The notes under the pieces: model-generated
What the model saw: only the letters and a program-made list of their open reading frames with translations
Databases searched by the model: none
Told to the model about the DNA's origin: nothing
Shown: positions 43,471 through 55,239 of the stretch, piece by piece
How the letters are laid out: every line of letters starts with the position of its first letter
Numbering within the stretch: position 1 is the first letter of the stretch
Translations under genes and position numbers: made by a program
Origin: Canna indica
Taxonomy: Eukaryota; Streptophyta; Magnoliopsida; Zingiberales; Cannaceae
NCBI GenBank assembly: GCA_034359265.1
Contig: CP136891.1
Location: 63,464,001-63,528,000 of the forward strand
Direction: 5' to 3'
DNA: 64,000 nt

Positions 43471-43981
43471 TTCGACATCGGGGAAAATTAAATTCAGCTT
43501 CTTCTTTTTTCTCTTTAAATTAGTATGAAAATTAATAAAATATAAAAAATAACTAATGTTTTTATACAAAAAATAGGATATATATATATATAATATCTAT
43601 ATATTGATGATTATAATGTGGCACGATTTGTTGTATTCATTTTTGGTTATGACATTAAGAAATATATAAATTTTTGGATTGTAAGAAATTTATATCAATA
43701 TTCATAGTAGGAATAGAAATATCCTATTAAATGAAAAATAATAATCAATATATGAAATATTTGTAAAATGTTTAACAATAATTAAAAAAGTAGCGGATTT
43801 CATTACAATTTTTCTTTAGCTTTAGTTCCGTGAAATAGATGGAAAAAAGGGTTATTACCATGCCTTTGATGAAAAGCCAACAATAGGATAACAATTATAA
43901 TAAAGTTGAGAGCAAAATTATATGAAAAAAAAAAGAAAATAGTAAGATACCTTCTTGCTACTCTCTCCCTTTTGAAAATTT

Positions 43982-44779
43982 TGGATGTCGATGAAGAAGA
44001 GGAGGAAGATGACGTTGATGATGAAAATGACCATTTAAAAAAAACTTATGAGATGGTGAACAAGGACTTTATTCGTGAAATTGAGGCGGGATTGAATGAT
44101 TACATACCTGAAGGCAATGATAGTGATTTCGAGAGCGAGGATGATATGAATGCCCGCAGAAAATATAGGAAAGAGTTTCTCTCCAGCGATGTAATTCTCT
44201 ACTTTTTTAATCTTCATTTGCTTAATTTTTTCATGCTACTTCGTAATTAATTTTTCCCCTTTCTCCTTCCTCCGGGTTTTGACATCGGGACCTATTATCT
44301 CTCACGTAAGTATTATCTCCCACTTTGTAAGGATTGCGAGAAGGTCGTCAAAAATGTTCTTACATTCCAGAATCAAAAGGTCTAGTAGCTATGTTTTGCC
44401 TCTAAAATTTTATACCGTAATATAATAGTTGGTCGCCTTATGTAGCATCATATATATTTTGTGTTTGAAATTTTATGCCATAACAAGGTTCATCTTTTTA
44501 TTGTGTTTTTCAGCGTTTAGAAATAGTATTCTTTGTCTTATGTTACATATCTTATTGATACAATTGCTTGATAACATATTTTTCCTTTTTGTAATTATGC
44601 AGAATGACACAGACCTGCAATATGTGAAGGTTATTCAAGCAAATGCATGTGGAAGTTTGTATTATGTCACATTTGAGGCAGAAGACACAATTTCTAGAAA
44701 AGTTAAGGTTTATCAATCTAAAGTGTACTGCTGTCCTCGCAGCGACGACACTACAATTTACCTCTTCATGGAAAAATAG
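43982..44779 (+). pseudogene. Two-exon fragment, acidic region plus cystatin-like domain
   Basis: Exon A (open to 44190) codes an acidic DVDEEEEEDDVDDEND stretch and then YEMVNKDFIREIEAGLNDYI and FLSSD. A GTAATT...GCAG intron (44191-44602) joins in phase 0 to exon B (44603-44779): NDTDLQYVKVIQANACGSLY, YVTFEAEDTISRK, VYQSKVYCC, stop. Exon B has the KVI-AN...YYVTFEA...VYQSKVY pattern of plant cystatin-like proteins (the phytocystatin/UPF0725 fold); this rests on family recall. The N-terminus is not identifiable because the inverted duplication abuts exon A; the first in-frame ATG (43906) lies within the palindrome arm. It could be transcribed but is probably a fragment. Confidence 0.55.
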
Positions 44780-45461
44780 GGTTGATTTGGTATTCAGACC
44801 TAGGTAATTAATTGTTTAAAATCTTTAATTATCTCTGCCTGGATTTCTGTTACAGAATGCTCTTGACTTGTGTAGGTTTGGCAGTTTTGTTATATTGACT
44901 TGTGTAGAATGCTTTATAAAATCGCAGTTTTATTATATTGACTTGAGTAGAATGCTTTATAAAATCGCAGTTTGTTATAAAATGCTCTTGGCTTTATAAA
45001 CCTGGATTTCTACCTGGGTTTCATATTAGGTTTCCATTAATGTGCATGTTCTCTGAATGACTTGTAGGTTTGGCTCATGTCTTTCAATTGCTTTTTCCAC
45101 AAGTTTAATTTAATGCTGTTAAATAGATCAGTGGTTTTCTCTTTTCCTTGTTGATCTCTTTGCAATTTTCACTAGATGCTATAATTGTCAATTCGGTGGA
45201 TTACGTATTTCCAACCGATGAAGTTTTGAAGAATTTTTAATTGGTAATCAAACCAGGTTGTTTAATTCTATCCATGTCAGCGTCCTAAATGAGTAACTAT
45301 TACATAGTATTAGTTGCAACTCTCTGTTCCTGTCTTCTATTGGTCTTGTATTTTCATGTCAGTTTGTGGTTTTCTTTCTGCAGGTTCCTCGTGATATTAC
45401 ATTAACTTGGAAAAAGTGTACTATTCATGCATCCGTATGCCATCCCATTTAAAGTTATCAG
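44780..45461. other. 3' flank or intron of the gene fragments
   Basis: No clear exon. The 'gacttgtgtagaatgctttataaaatcgcag' phrase is partly triplicated at 44870-44975. A possible acceptor 'tttctttctgcag' occurs near 45383. Confidence 0.35.
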
Positions 45462-45937
45462 GATAAGGACAAGCAAGGTACACAGTCACTAAGAAATGGG
45501 GAATCCAAATCTAAGGATGGGACAAAATTATGTGCACTTGCAAACAATGAGAGAGCTGGATCACAAAGTGGATTGGACCCCATGTCATCTGCTGCTAACA
45601 ATGGTTTTGCTATGGTGGAGAGAAACAAGCATGAAGGAAGAAATGAAACTGTGTAATAGAAGATTTATGCCGGCACACCAGTCTCCCATCTTACTAGAAG
45701 CCAAACAAAAGCATGTGTGTTTTTGTATTTTCCTAATTAATTGCTGTATCTTTTTTCAGGCCTGTGATTTCCTTTCTGTGGTTGTTTGTGTCTCTTCCTA
45801 ATTAATTGGTGAATCTTTTTTTCAGGCCTGTGATTTCCTTTCCTTATGGTGGTGATGCTAGTAGTTCTGGAAATGGAGTGAAATCTTCTGGGAAGCTTCA
45901 TTCTCTGTGTTGTAGGCGCTTTCCAATTAGGAATTAG
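45462..45937 (+). pseudogene. C-terminal exons of an unrecognised gene, with in-frame stops
   Basis: After 'agttatcag' an open stretch reads DKDKQGTQSLRNGESKSKDG... to HEGRNETV, then TAA and TAG in a row (45654-45659), and the same frame continues KIYAGTPVSHLTRSQTKA. A last exon after 'tttttttcag' (45826-45937) gives PVISFPYGGDASSSGNGVKS... ending FPIRN and stop. The polar, low-order peptide is typical of a disordered protein tail. Two adjacent nonsense codons argue for a pseudogene. The last intron end and acceptor are duplicated (66-bp offset). It may be the 3' end of the same broken gene as 43982-44779 or another; this is not resolved. Confidence 0.5.
45731..45845 (+). repeat. 66-bp tandem duplication containing a splice acceptor
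   Basis: tcctaattaattgctgtatc / ttttttcaggcctgtgattt and tcctaattaattggtgaatc / tttttttcaggcctgtgatt lie 66 bp apart, giving two possible acceptors at 45760 and 45826. Confidence 0.85.
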
Positions 45938-46362
45938 TTGGGAAATGTAGTAATTGAAAACACAATATTTTGTAATTTTATGAGTTAATATTCAATTTTG
46001 AATACTTCAATTTTTTCCAATCTATAGAAGCTATAGCCTTTAATTTTTTTCACATATTCAAATATAAACTATCTTCACTTCTATCAAATATTTTGTTAGT
46101 TCTCTAACCTTTATTGAAACCAATATATATTAATCTTTGGCACTTTCCAAAAATCTATTGTCTTACAATTTGCATATTCATATTGGTATCAATTATCTAG
46201 TGTTGTCGGATATTCATCAATTTGGCTATTAAGATATTTGTACTTTTTGAATTGGTGTTTATTATCCTATGTCAAATGTTTAGTTAGTATATTTAAATAT
46301 TGTTTTTAGTGATGTATAACCACATGAATGCCTCCACCTACCAATTGAACTAACAATCTTTG
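45938..46362. other. Unassigned stretch
   Basis: No gene or repeat recognised. Confidence 0.35.
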
Positions 46363-47240
46363 TGTTGGGTGTGCACGTTGTGAGTGCACGGTTAAAACAA
46401 GCTCAGCGGCAACAAACTTTGGCGAGGACGTGCAACTCTATTTAGGGTTTATTATAATCCTCGGGGTGTACATTGTTGATGACAAAGACCAATCTTATTG
46501 TCTTGAAACCCAAAGTGAACCCCAAACCAAACTAAGTCCACAAAAAAACTCTAAAAAACCCCAATTATTTGTTTCAATCGAAGTTCGGTTGAATGTTGAT
46601 TGACCAAAGACCGATCAAACTAGGGTAAAATTTTTTAGTAGGCTTTCGATCGAAGTTCAATTGACTAGCAACCAAACGGCTAGTTTTCTAGTTGTTGTAA
46701 GTTGTACTCGAGCCTATCCTTTTGGCTCTCCATGCATTGATGTTATCTACCTTCCAAAAACTCTTATGAACCCTATCGAGCCATTCACTTGTAAAACCCT
46801 AGTTTTGAGTCACTTACTTCTTGACTGGAGCATTGATTTCTCAAAGATTCATCATCAAAGATATCAAGAAGAGTTAGAAGTTTGTTCTTGGAGCTAAGTG
46901 TATTTGTTTTCACTATTGATCCATTCAATGATTATTTTTGTGTTATGTTTGTGTGCTTTTTAAGCTTGTTTTAGACTTAGGGTGTAGGTTTGGGGACTAA
47001 GTGGTACCCTTGATGTAGAGGCATAAGTTAGTTGTGTTTGCTAGGCTTGTGTTGCTGTCATTCGGATAGAGGTGTTGGAAGTACTCTCGGAGAGAGGGTT
47101 AGTGCCTTAGCTTGTGTGCCTACTTTGATATATATTATTTCTGCTTGTGAATTCTTAATTAAGTTTAATTGAACCAATAAAATTAGGATTTAGGTTTAAC
47201 TTCTTGGTATACATTATTCATCTCCCTATCTAGTGTGTCA
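46363..47240 (+). mobile_element. LTR-like remnant of a Sire-type copia element
   Basis: Starts TGTTGGGTGTG, has 'gttgatgacaaagacc' (compare 'ttttgatgataacaaaca' in the other Sire LTRs), a region of gatcgaagttcaattgac / ttgattgaccaaagaccgat motifs equivalent to the GGTCGACC modules, and the end 'ttcatctccctatctagtgtgtca'. No matching pentamer flanks it and no primer site follows, so the boundaries are approximate. The 78-codon frame at 46661-46897 is not a gene. Confidence 0.5.
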
Positions 47241-47537
47241 TTTCCTCTCGTATTGAGCGCCGCCATGTTAGTGTTGCTCCCCGCTATGTCGCTAGCACAA
47301 CTTCCCCTTCCTTCGCAACGCGCTCCAATGGCTGTTAGAGCATCGACAACCTCATTAGCTTGGAATGGTTGAATTCACTGTCGAGCTTTTGATTTGCGAG
47401 CCTTTCAAATGATTGCTTTCTGGAGGTTTAGGTGATCATAAGTCAAACAATGATCTCACTCTCGAAGATTGTTTGTCGTAAATACAATTGACCTCAACTC
47501 AAATCACACATTATGGTTCATGTAAAATTACGACTCT

Positions 47538-47584
<47 letters not shown>

Positions 47585-47699
47585 ATAGAAATGCATGTTC
47601 AGGCACATATTGCAACAAAAGATTTAAGGATCATCGTACAAAGAACTTCAACATATCAACTTTCCAAGCAAAATAGTTACATGCAAAAACTCTCCATTT
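47241..47699. other. Unassigned stretch with microsatellite
   Basis: No gene. Holds the (ATC)15 tract; the open frames with poly-Ser or poly-His here come from it. Confidence 0.5.
47538..47582 (+). repeat. (ATC)15 microsatellite
   Basis: Fifteen perfect ATC triplets. Confidence 0.97.
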
Positions 47700-47708
47700 C
47701 AAACATTG

Positions 47709-48010
47709 TTACAACATGTATATTAGTTATCTTAGTTGAGTTGGTCTTCCTTGTATATTTAGAATAGTCATATGACCTAATTTGTAGTTATTTTCCTTTG
47801 TTGTAGCTTTTTTAATTGTATATATATCAATGACTTATAGAGAATAAAATATCAAAAGATTATTCTCTCTTGTGCGTTTCATTAATATGGTATCAGAGTT
47901 GATTTTGCCTCAATTAGCAAATATTGCTACTATCAATACAACTTCTCAGATGTTCGTCATGGTTTCTACCGAGGAATATGCAAAATTCACTAAGTATCAA
48001 CTCTTTGAAA
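47709..48010 (+). repeat. Copia LTR end, primer-site and gag-linker remnant in array monomer
   Basis: 'ctctcttgtgcgtttcatta' then atatGGTATCAGAGTTG resembles the junction of a copia LTR with an initiator-tRNA-Met primer site. The following codons give LPQLANIATTN and then VSTEEYAKFTKYQ, like the gag-protease linker of plant copia elements. Homologous copies are at about 49378-49690, 50863-51090, 56600-56915, 61815-62100 and 63474-63780, with the primer site decaying differently in each. Confidence 0.65.
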
Positions 48011-48929
48011 GCTTTACCTATCACTAGTGTTGCTAGGTCAAGGAATACAATGGCATAACATAATTCTGAAAAGTAGGAACATACTAGATAAAATTAACTA
48101 TATTTAGCTCTTTGGAACTTAGATTGACCTAATTCTAGTGCCAAATGAATCTTAATAATCTAAGCTAAGATTCATAAGCAGACTACTTTGCCAAATTCTA
48201 TCTCTAAGCGGCCTAAAAAGTGGACTCGAAACTCGGTATAGATTCTGCCCTAATTCTTGAGCTGCACATATTATCATGAAATAATCCATTGTAATTTGAC
48301 TAAACTTCTTTCCTGTAAGTCATAATTGAGTGAAACTTGATTCACGGTAAAGTTAAGACACATGGACACAACTTTCATGCAGATGTCTAAGCCTAGTTAT
48401 GTGCCTAAGTGGCATGAAATTGGTCCCTACCACACGATAATAAATTGTCCATAAATTGGAACTTGTTAGAATTAATTGAGAAGTACGGGGAAATTTGGTT
48501 ATAACTTCTCTTCTAGAATGTAGAATTGAGTAATTCTTGATTCTTTAGAAACCTAAAATATAGCAGATCAAATCTTGTGAAGAAACCCTAGCGAAATTGT
48601 GTCATTTTAATGGCCAAATTTGCACCTCAATTTTAGTCCAGAAAACTGTTTGGAGTATTTAGTTATAACTATGTGCAAATAAAAAAAGAAGGAAATTTTG
48701 AGTAATAAATGAATCATAGGTAGCATTTTAATAGTCTCTAATGACCTGAATTCCTTTCGTTTAAAGTTTAAGACAATTAGCGAATGATCCATCGTTAAAT
48801 TTCATTTTTTATAGTGTTTTGTGGTATTTCTAGAAGTAGGAGCTCATCTTTTTTTTTCTTGGGCAAAAAGATTTTTATCGTTTCAATGTATTATTCTCTC
48901 ATCACAAAGCCATTTCATCTTGTTTGCAG

Positions 48930-49014
48930 GGAACTTTTTTCATTGAACCCTGCTCGCACCAGTATTTGATGGCTCTAGGCAAGCAAAAATTTCAGAAGAG
49001 GGAGAGTACCAAGA
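48930..49014 (+). pseudogene. Exon-like segment in array monomer
   Basis: 'cttgtttgcag' acceptor followed by an open FFIEPCSHQYLMALGKQKFQ-type stretch ending accaagaag|atacc. The locus at 41307 has |gtacc; here the donor G is A, so the exon could not be spliced at that site. Further copies begin near 50600, 53910, 56158, 57710, 58620, 59650, 60501, 61516 and 63027, with the donor likewise AT where it is present. Confidence 0.6.
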
Positions 49015-50970
49015 AGATACCTTATTTACTTTCGTTTTTTCATGTAATTTCGTTCTCAGCTTTTTGATAGTCGTTGTCCCCTTGTTAGCTTTTGATCAAA
49101 GGCATGACAATAACCCCTTTAACTCACATAATTTTCACGGAGCTAAACCTAAAGAGAAGATTGTATCCCGACCATTAGTAACAAAGTTCGCTATTTTTTT
49201 TAATTATTATTGAGTCTTTTACAAATATTTCATAGGTTGATTATTATTTTTCATTTAATGGCTTGTAGGATATTTCTTATTTTACTATGAAGATTGATGT
49301 AGATTGAAGGAATCGGTTTGAAACTAAGATACAAGAGCATAATGAAGATACTTTTATATGTGTCTTAATGTCTACTATTACAACATGTATATTAGTTGTC
49401 TTAGTTGAGTTGGCTTTCCTTGTATATTTAGCATAGTCATATGACCTAATTTGTAGCTATTTTCCTTACTTGTAGCGTCTGTAATTGTATATATATCAAT
49501 GACTTATAAAGAATAAAATATCAAAAGATTATTCTCTCTTGTGTGTTTCATTAACATGGTATCAGAGTTGATTTTGCCTCAATTAGCAAATATTGCTACT
49601 ACCATTATAGCTTCTCAGATGTTGGTCATAGTTTCTGCCGAGGAATATGAAAAATAAATGAAGTATCAACTCTTTGAAAGAATCATCTATCACTAGTGTT
49701 GCTGGGTTAAGGAATACAATGACATAACATAATTCTAGAAAGTAGGAACATAATAGATAAAATTAGTTATATTTGGCTCTTTGGAAGTTAGATTGACCAA
49801 ATTCTAGTTTCAAATGAAAGTTAATAATCTAAGCTAAGATTCATAAGTAGACTATTTTGCCAAATTCTATCTCTAAGTGGCCTAAAAAGTGGACTCGAAA
49901 TTGAGCATAAAGTCTGCCCTGATTCTTGAGCTGCACATATTATCATGAAACAAACCATGGTAATTTAACTATAACTTCTTCCGTGTAAGTCAGAATTGAG
50001 TGAAACTTGATTCATAGTAAAGTTAAGACACATGGACATAACTTCCATGCAGAGTTTTAAGTCTAGTTATGCGCCTAACTGGTATGAAATTGGTCTCTAC
50101 CATAGGACAACAAAATTATCCATAAATTGGAACATGTTAGAATTTAATTGAGTAGTACGGGGACATTTGGCTATAACTTCTATTCTAGAACTCAGAATTG
50201 AATAACTCTTGATTCTTTAGAAAGCTAAGACATAGCGGATCAAATCATGTGAAGAAATCCTAGCAAAATTATATCATTTTAATGGCCTAATATGCACCTC
50301 AATTCTGGTCCAGAAAATTGTCTGGAGTATTTAGTTATAAATATGTGCAAATAAAAAAAAAATGGAATTTTGAGTAAGAAATGAATCATAGGTAACATTT
50401 TAAGAGTCTCTAATAACCTAAATTCCTTTCGTTTGAAGTTAAAATAATTAGCGAATGACACACGTTAATGGTCATTTTTTGTAGTGTTTTGTGACATTTC
50501 TAGGAGTAGGAGCTCCTCTCTTCTTTTGCTTGGGCAAAAATATTTTTATCGTTTCAATGTATTCTCCTCTCATTATAAAGCCATCTCATCTTGTTTGCAG
50601 GAAACTTTTTTCATTGAACGCGACTTGCACCAATATTTGATGGCTCCAGGCAAGAAAAAATTTCAGAGGGGGGAGAGTATTAAGAAGATACATTATTACT
50701 TTCTCTTTTTTCACGTAATTTCGCTTTCAACTTTTTGATAGTCGTTGTCCCCTTGATGGCTTTTGATCAAAGGCATGGCAATAACCCCTTTTCTCACATA
50801 ATTTTCACAGAGCTAAAGCTAATGAGAAGATTGTATCCCGACCATTAGTAACTAAGTCCGCTATAACATGTATATTAGTTGTCTTAGTTGAGTTGGCTTT
50901 CTTTGTATATATAGCATAGTCACATGACCTAATTTTTAGTTATTTTCCTTAGTTGTAGCTTCTTTAATTG

Positions 50971-50995
50971 TATATATATATATATATATATATAT
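50971..50995. repeat. (TA)12 microsatellite
   Basis: Expansion of the short 'tatatatat' present in the LTR part of every monomer. Confidence 0.85.
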
Positions 50996-51090
50996 GACTT
51001 ATAGAGAATAAAATATCAAAATATTATTCTCGCTTGTGTGTTTCATATACATGGTATTAGAGTTGGTTTTGACTCAATTAGCAAATATTT

Positions 51091-53230
51091 ATCACGACCC
51101 GTTTTAGGGTTATGTGACTGGCCAGTGTATACGTGCCTATACCCGCAGCCTATCCCATGCACATATCAACTCAGAAATAAACATAGCAGAAATACAAGAC
51201 AAGTTTTATTACAACTGAGAAGTCAATTAGTTTTCATTCTTAGAAATCAACTTCAGCAAACCAAACAAAGTGCGAAAAATAAAAAGTTTAACAGTTCTTC
51301 CCAATGAAGCGAAATCGGAAATAAAATATACAAATGTCCCAAAGGACTACAACTCCAAAATGCTGAAACACCAGTGAATGAGCAACTACTAACAAGACTC
51401 GACTACGACTCCTAACTAGGACTGCTATGAGATCAATGATACCCTGCTGCCCTTCAGCTGCGCCAAGTGCTCCAGCCTAACTCACTGGTCAGGCTCTGCA
51501 AAAAAAAATAGAAAAGAAATGAGAGTGAGTCCAAAGGAACTACCAACCCCCACCACAAAACCAACCACAGAGATATAACATATAAACATAAATACACCTG
51601 TCTTATACAAGGGGAATGCAACATTTGTGGTATGACTAACTAACGACCACTTAGCCGACCCATGATCGAAGGCAATCCTATTCACATAGTAGTGAATCTA
51701 CAACAGGCTTATCTGCCTACCCATGCCGTAAGGCATACACATCACTCACAAGGGTTATGAGGATAATCGGATTTTACTCATCCGAACTTATCCCATGACA
51801 TACCCTTAAAGAAACACATGGGAATAATTGAGATTTGCCCATCCGAACTTATTCCAAAATTAAGAAATGGGAATAATCGGGATTCACCCATCCGAACTTA
51901 TTCCAAAGAGAAGCAGGAATAATCGGGATTCGCTCATCTGAACTTATTCCAAAGAGAAACAGAAATAATTGGGATTCGCCCATCCGAACTTATTCCTTTT
52001 TAAACACAGGTTGAGATTTACCTATCCAACCTTTTGGGCTCAAGCCCGCAACACCCATTCACGAAAGATATGGCGCCACAAGACCTAAGTCAAGTGTCAT
52101 CCACGGTGTCCTAGGGGTGTTCCTACCGGGAAAATGTTGCAACACACAATGTTCGCTCTCGGCGCCCCAGACCCGCAATGTCATCAATCCATGAGGTTTT
52201 GTTTCATGCATTTAGATTCCCGTTGGCTCCTAAATAGTCTATTCTGCCACTTGAATTTTAATTCTGTAATTAAAATTTAAATTCCAAAATTAGGTTTTGT
52301 TTTAAGGGTTTTGTTTTCATCCTACTATTTAAGCCCAATTATGGTGTACCCAAGCCGAATCTAGTTTCCAGAGTGTATCATATGGTTTCAGACTATGTTT
52401 TCTAGTTATGATAGGTTACACGGCTATGTTCAATAATCATCTCACATCACAAACACAGTTTAAATCTCAGCATCATTAGAGATAATCCAACATGAAATTT
52501 CAGCATATTTAGATTTTTCAGCATGCTAAATTAATTAACACGAAATCACAGCAATAATTATTTCAAAAATATTACTAAACCAGATTTCATTCATCCCAAA
52601 AAACAATTAAAAATGTCTATATTCTAAATATAATTTAGCATGCTTTAAATCCTTACACCAACATGAAGATTCATGCTTCATAACTCAAGAATCATTAAGA
52701 ACATAAATCATGTCTTCAAGATCTAAACTTTCCATATGAAACATAGATTCAACACGCTGAGATTCATACTTTTGACATCAAACATAATTCAATCATCATA
52801 AGAACATAGTAAATATTCAAACAAGGGATTTAAAACTCATCAATCATAGACATGCTCTATTAGACAATATCACAAACACCTTGAGGGCGCCTCCTTTCCC
52901 ACCTTGGCTGAGCACCCCTAGGACAATCCTAGGGCTGCCGCACCACAAAAGGGGATCCTCGGGCCTCCTCTTTCATGGTAACACGAGAAAACAACACCCA
53001 CGTCGGAAAAGAACAAGAATTCTCAAATTCCAAGATGCGACTCAAGAAAACGAGGAAAAATAAGAGGGGAGGAAGTGAGAAACCACTCACATGATTAGGA
53101 AGAAGAAGAGGGAAAGGAATTCTTGAAGACGGCCTCCGAATCTGGCACACGAGAGGCGGCGGCTCGGTATGGCTCCTAAGGGGGAGGCGGCGGCTCCAAT
53201 CAAGGGGGGCGGCGGCTCCCCTCTTCTTCC
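51091..53230 (-). mobile_element. Partial Tekay-like gypsy LTR inside the array
   Basis: The left end 'tatcacgacccgttttaggg' and 'ggccagtgtatacgtgccta' match the left ends of the LTRs at 13357 and 27814. It has its own internal tandem repeats (51730-52005, units 'gggaataatcgggattcgcc / catccgaacttattcc') and ends near 53230 in 'ggcggcggctcccctcttc', about 0.4 kb short of a full LTR. It joins the array at different monomer positions on its two sides, so it is truncated with loss of flanking monomer sequence. The open frame at 52929-53258 (minus) is LTR sequence, not a gene. Confidence 0.75.
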
Positions 53231-54734
53231 CTAATTCTTGAGCTGCACACATTATCATCGAACAGTCACTAGTAATTTGACTCTAACTTCTTTCCTATAA
53301 TTCATAATTGAGTGAAACTTGATTCATATTAAAGTTAACATACAGGGACATAACTTTCATGTAGAGTTCTAAGCCTAATTATGTTCCTAACTAGCATGAA
53401 ACTGGTCTCTAACATAGAAAAATAAAACTGTCCAAAAACTGAAATTGGTTAGAATTTAATTGAGTAGTACAAGAAAATTTGGCTATAACTTGCCTTCTAT
53501 AACTCAGAATTGAGTAATTCTTGAATCTTTAGAAAGCTAAGGCACAAAGGATCAAATCTTGTGAAGAAACCCTAGCAAAATTATGCCATTTTAATGGCCT
53601 ACTCTGCACCTTAATTATGGTCCAGATAACTACTATAGTATTTAGTTATAACTATGTGCAAATAAAAAAAAAGAATTTTGAGTAAGAAATGAATCATAGG
53701 TAGCATTTTAAAAGTATCTAATGACATGAATTCCTTTTGTTTAAAGTTAAAGACAATTAGCAATGACCCATTGTTGAAGAATATTTTTTGTACTGTTTTG
53801 TGTCATTTCTAGAAGTAGGAGCTCCTCCCTTCTTTTTCTTGGGCAAAAAGATTTTAGTCGTTTCAATGTATTTTACTCTCATTACAAGTCATCTCATCTT
53901 GTTTGCAGGAAATTTTTTTCATTGAACTCGGCTAGCACCAGTATTTAATTGACAAAATTAGTTATATTTTGCTCTTTGGAACTTAGATTGGCCTAATTCT
54001 AGTGCCAAATGAAAGTTAATAATATAAGTTAAGATTCATAAGAAGACTACTTTGCCAAATTCTGTCTCTAAGTGGCCTAAAATGAGGACTCGAAACTGGG
54101 CATAGATTTTGCTCTAATTCTTGAGCTGCACACATTATCATCGAACTGTCCATGATAATTTGGCTATAACTTCTTCTCTGTAAGTCAAAATTGAGTGAAA
54201 CTTGATTCATATTAAAGTTAACACACCGGGACACAACTTTCATGCAGATTTCTAAGCCTAGTTATGTTCCTATATGGCATGAAATTGGCCTCTAACATAG
54301 GAAAATACAACTGTCCAAAAATTGAAACTGGTTAGAATTTAATTGAGTTATATGGGGAAATTTGGCTATAACTTCTCTTCTAAAACTCAGAATTGAGTAA
54401 TTCTTGATTATTTAGAAAGCTAAGATATAGAGGATCAAATCTTGTGAAGAAACCCTAGCAAAATTATATCATTTTAATGGCCTAATCTGTACCTTAATTT
54501 TAGTCCAGAAAATTGCCTAGAGTATGTAGTTATAACTGTGGAAAAAAAAAAAAAAATTGAGTAAGAGATGAATCATAGGTAGCATTTTAAGAGTATCTAA
54601 AGACCTGAATTCCTTTCATTTAGAGTTAGAGACAATTAGCGAATGACTCATCGTTGAAGGAAATTTTTTGTAGTGTTTTGTGTCATTTCTAGAAGTAGGA
54701 CCTCCTCCTTTCTTTCCCTTAGGCAAAAAAAATT

Positions 54735-55239
54735 GGCTAAATTAATGAATATATCACCATATTTACCAAAATTCTCAAATCTATCATGACTTTTCATTTG
54801 TTTCAAATGCAGGCATCAACTCCTGATTCGTTTCAATTATATCACACCGTCAGAATTGGGTTAACTGTCCCGTTAAAAACCTGACATGGCATCGATGACA
54901 TGTTATTAGCTATTTATTTAATATAAAAAATAAAGAGTAGCTGATGTGGCATCGATGACGTGTCATCAGCTATTTATTTAATATAAAAAATAAAGACTAG
55001 CTGACGTGTCATCAGTCATCGATGCCACGTCAGCTACTCTTTATTTTTTATATTAAATAAATAGCTAATGACACATCATCGATGCCACGTCAGCTTTTTA
55101 ACGGGACAGTTAACCCAATTCTGACGGTGTGATATAATTGAAATGAATCTGGAGTTGATGCGTGCAATTGAAACAAATGAAAAATCGTGATAAATTTGGG
55201 AATTTCGGTAAAAGTCATGATATATTCATTAATTTACCC
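54735..55239. mobile_element. Mutator-type hairpin MITE
   Basis: Starts ggctaaattaatgaatatat and ends as its inverse gggtaaattaatgaatatat. The arms pair over more than 200 bp (also 'cgatgccacgtcagct' against 'agctgatgtggcatcg'), so nearly the whole 505 bp folds back. The flanks aaaaaaatt (54726-54734) and aaaaaattt (55240-55248) fit a 9-bp target duplication in an A-rich site. The interrupted monomer text 'gggcaaaaa...attttagtcg' resumes after it. Confidence 0.75.

Larger units (their letters stand above)
41271..43981. repeat. 2.7-kb inverted duplication (palindrome) with complex centre
   Basis: 41271-41770 and 43490-43981 are inverted copies of each other, with matching landmarks: 'gagagtagcaagaaggta', 'gtcataaccaaaaatgaata', 'tattaatttttatacta'. 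The arms are about 500 bp. The centre holds four tandem short palindromes and one MITE. The left arm includes most of the 41251-41307 exon, so the right arm ends with an inverted piece of that exon joined directly to the coding-like DNA at 43982. Confidence 0.8.

Noticed and set aside
42002..43478. Similar 60-codon frames on opposite strands
   Set aside because: A consequence of the palindromic units, not a conserved protein.
47488..47767. Poly-Ser and poly-His open frames
   Set aside because: Produced by the (ATC)15 microsatellite.
47880..47905. Active copia primer binding site in the array
   Set aside because: The site is present but no gag-pol follows and other monomers carry decayed versions; it is a remnant.
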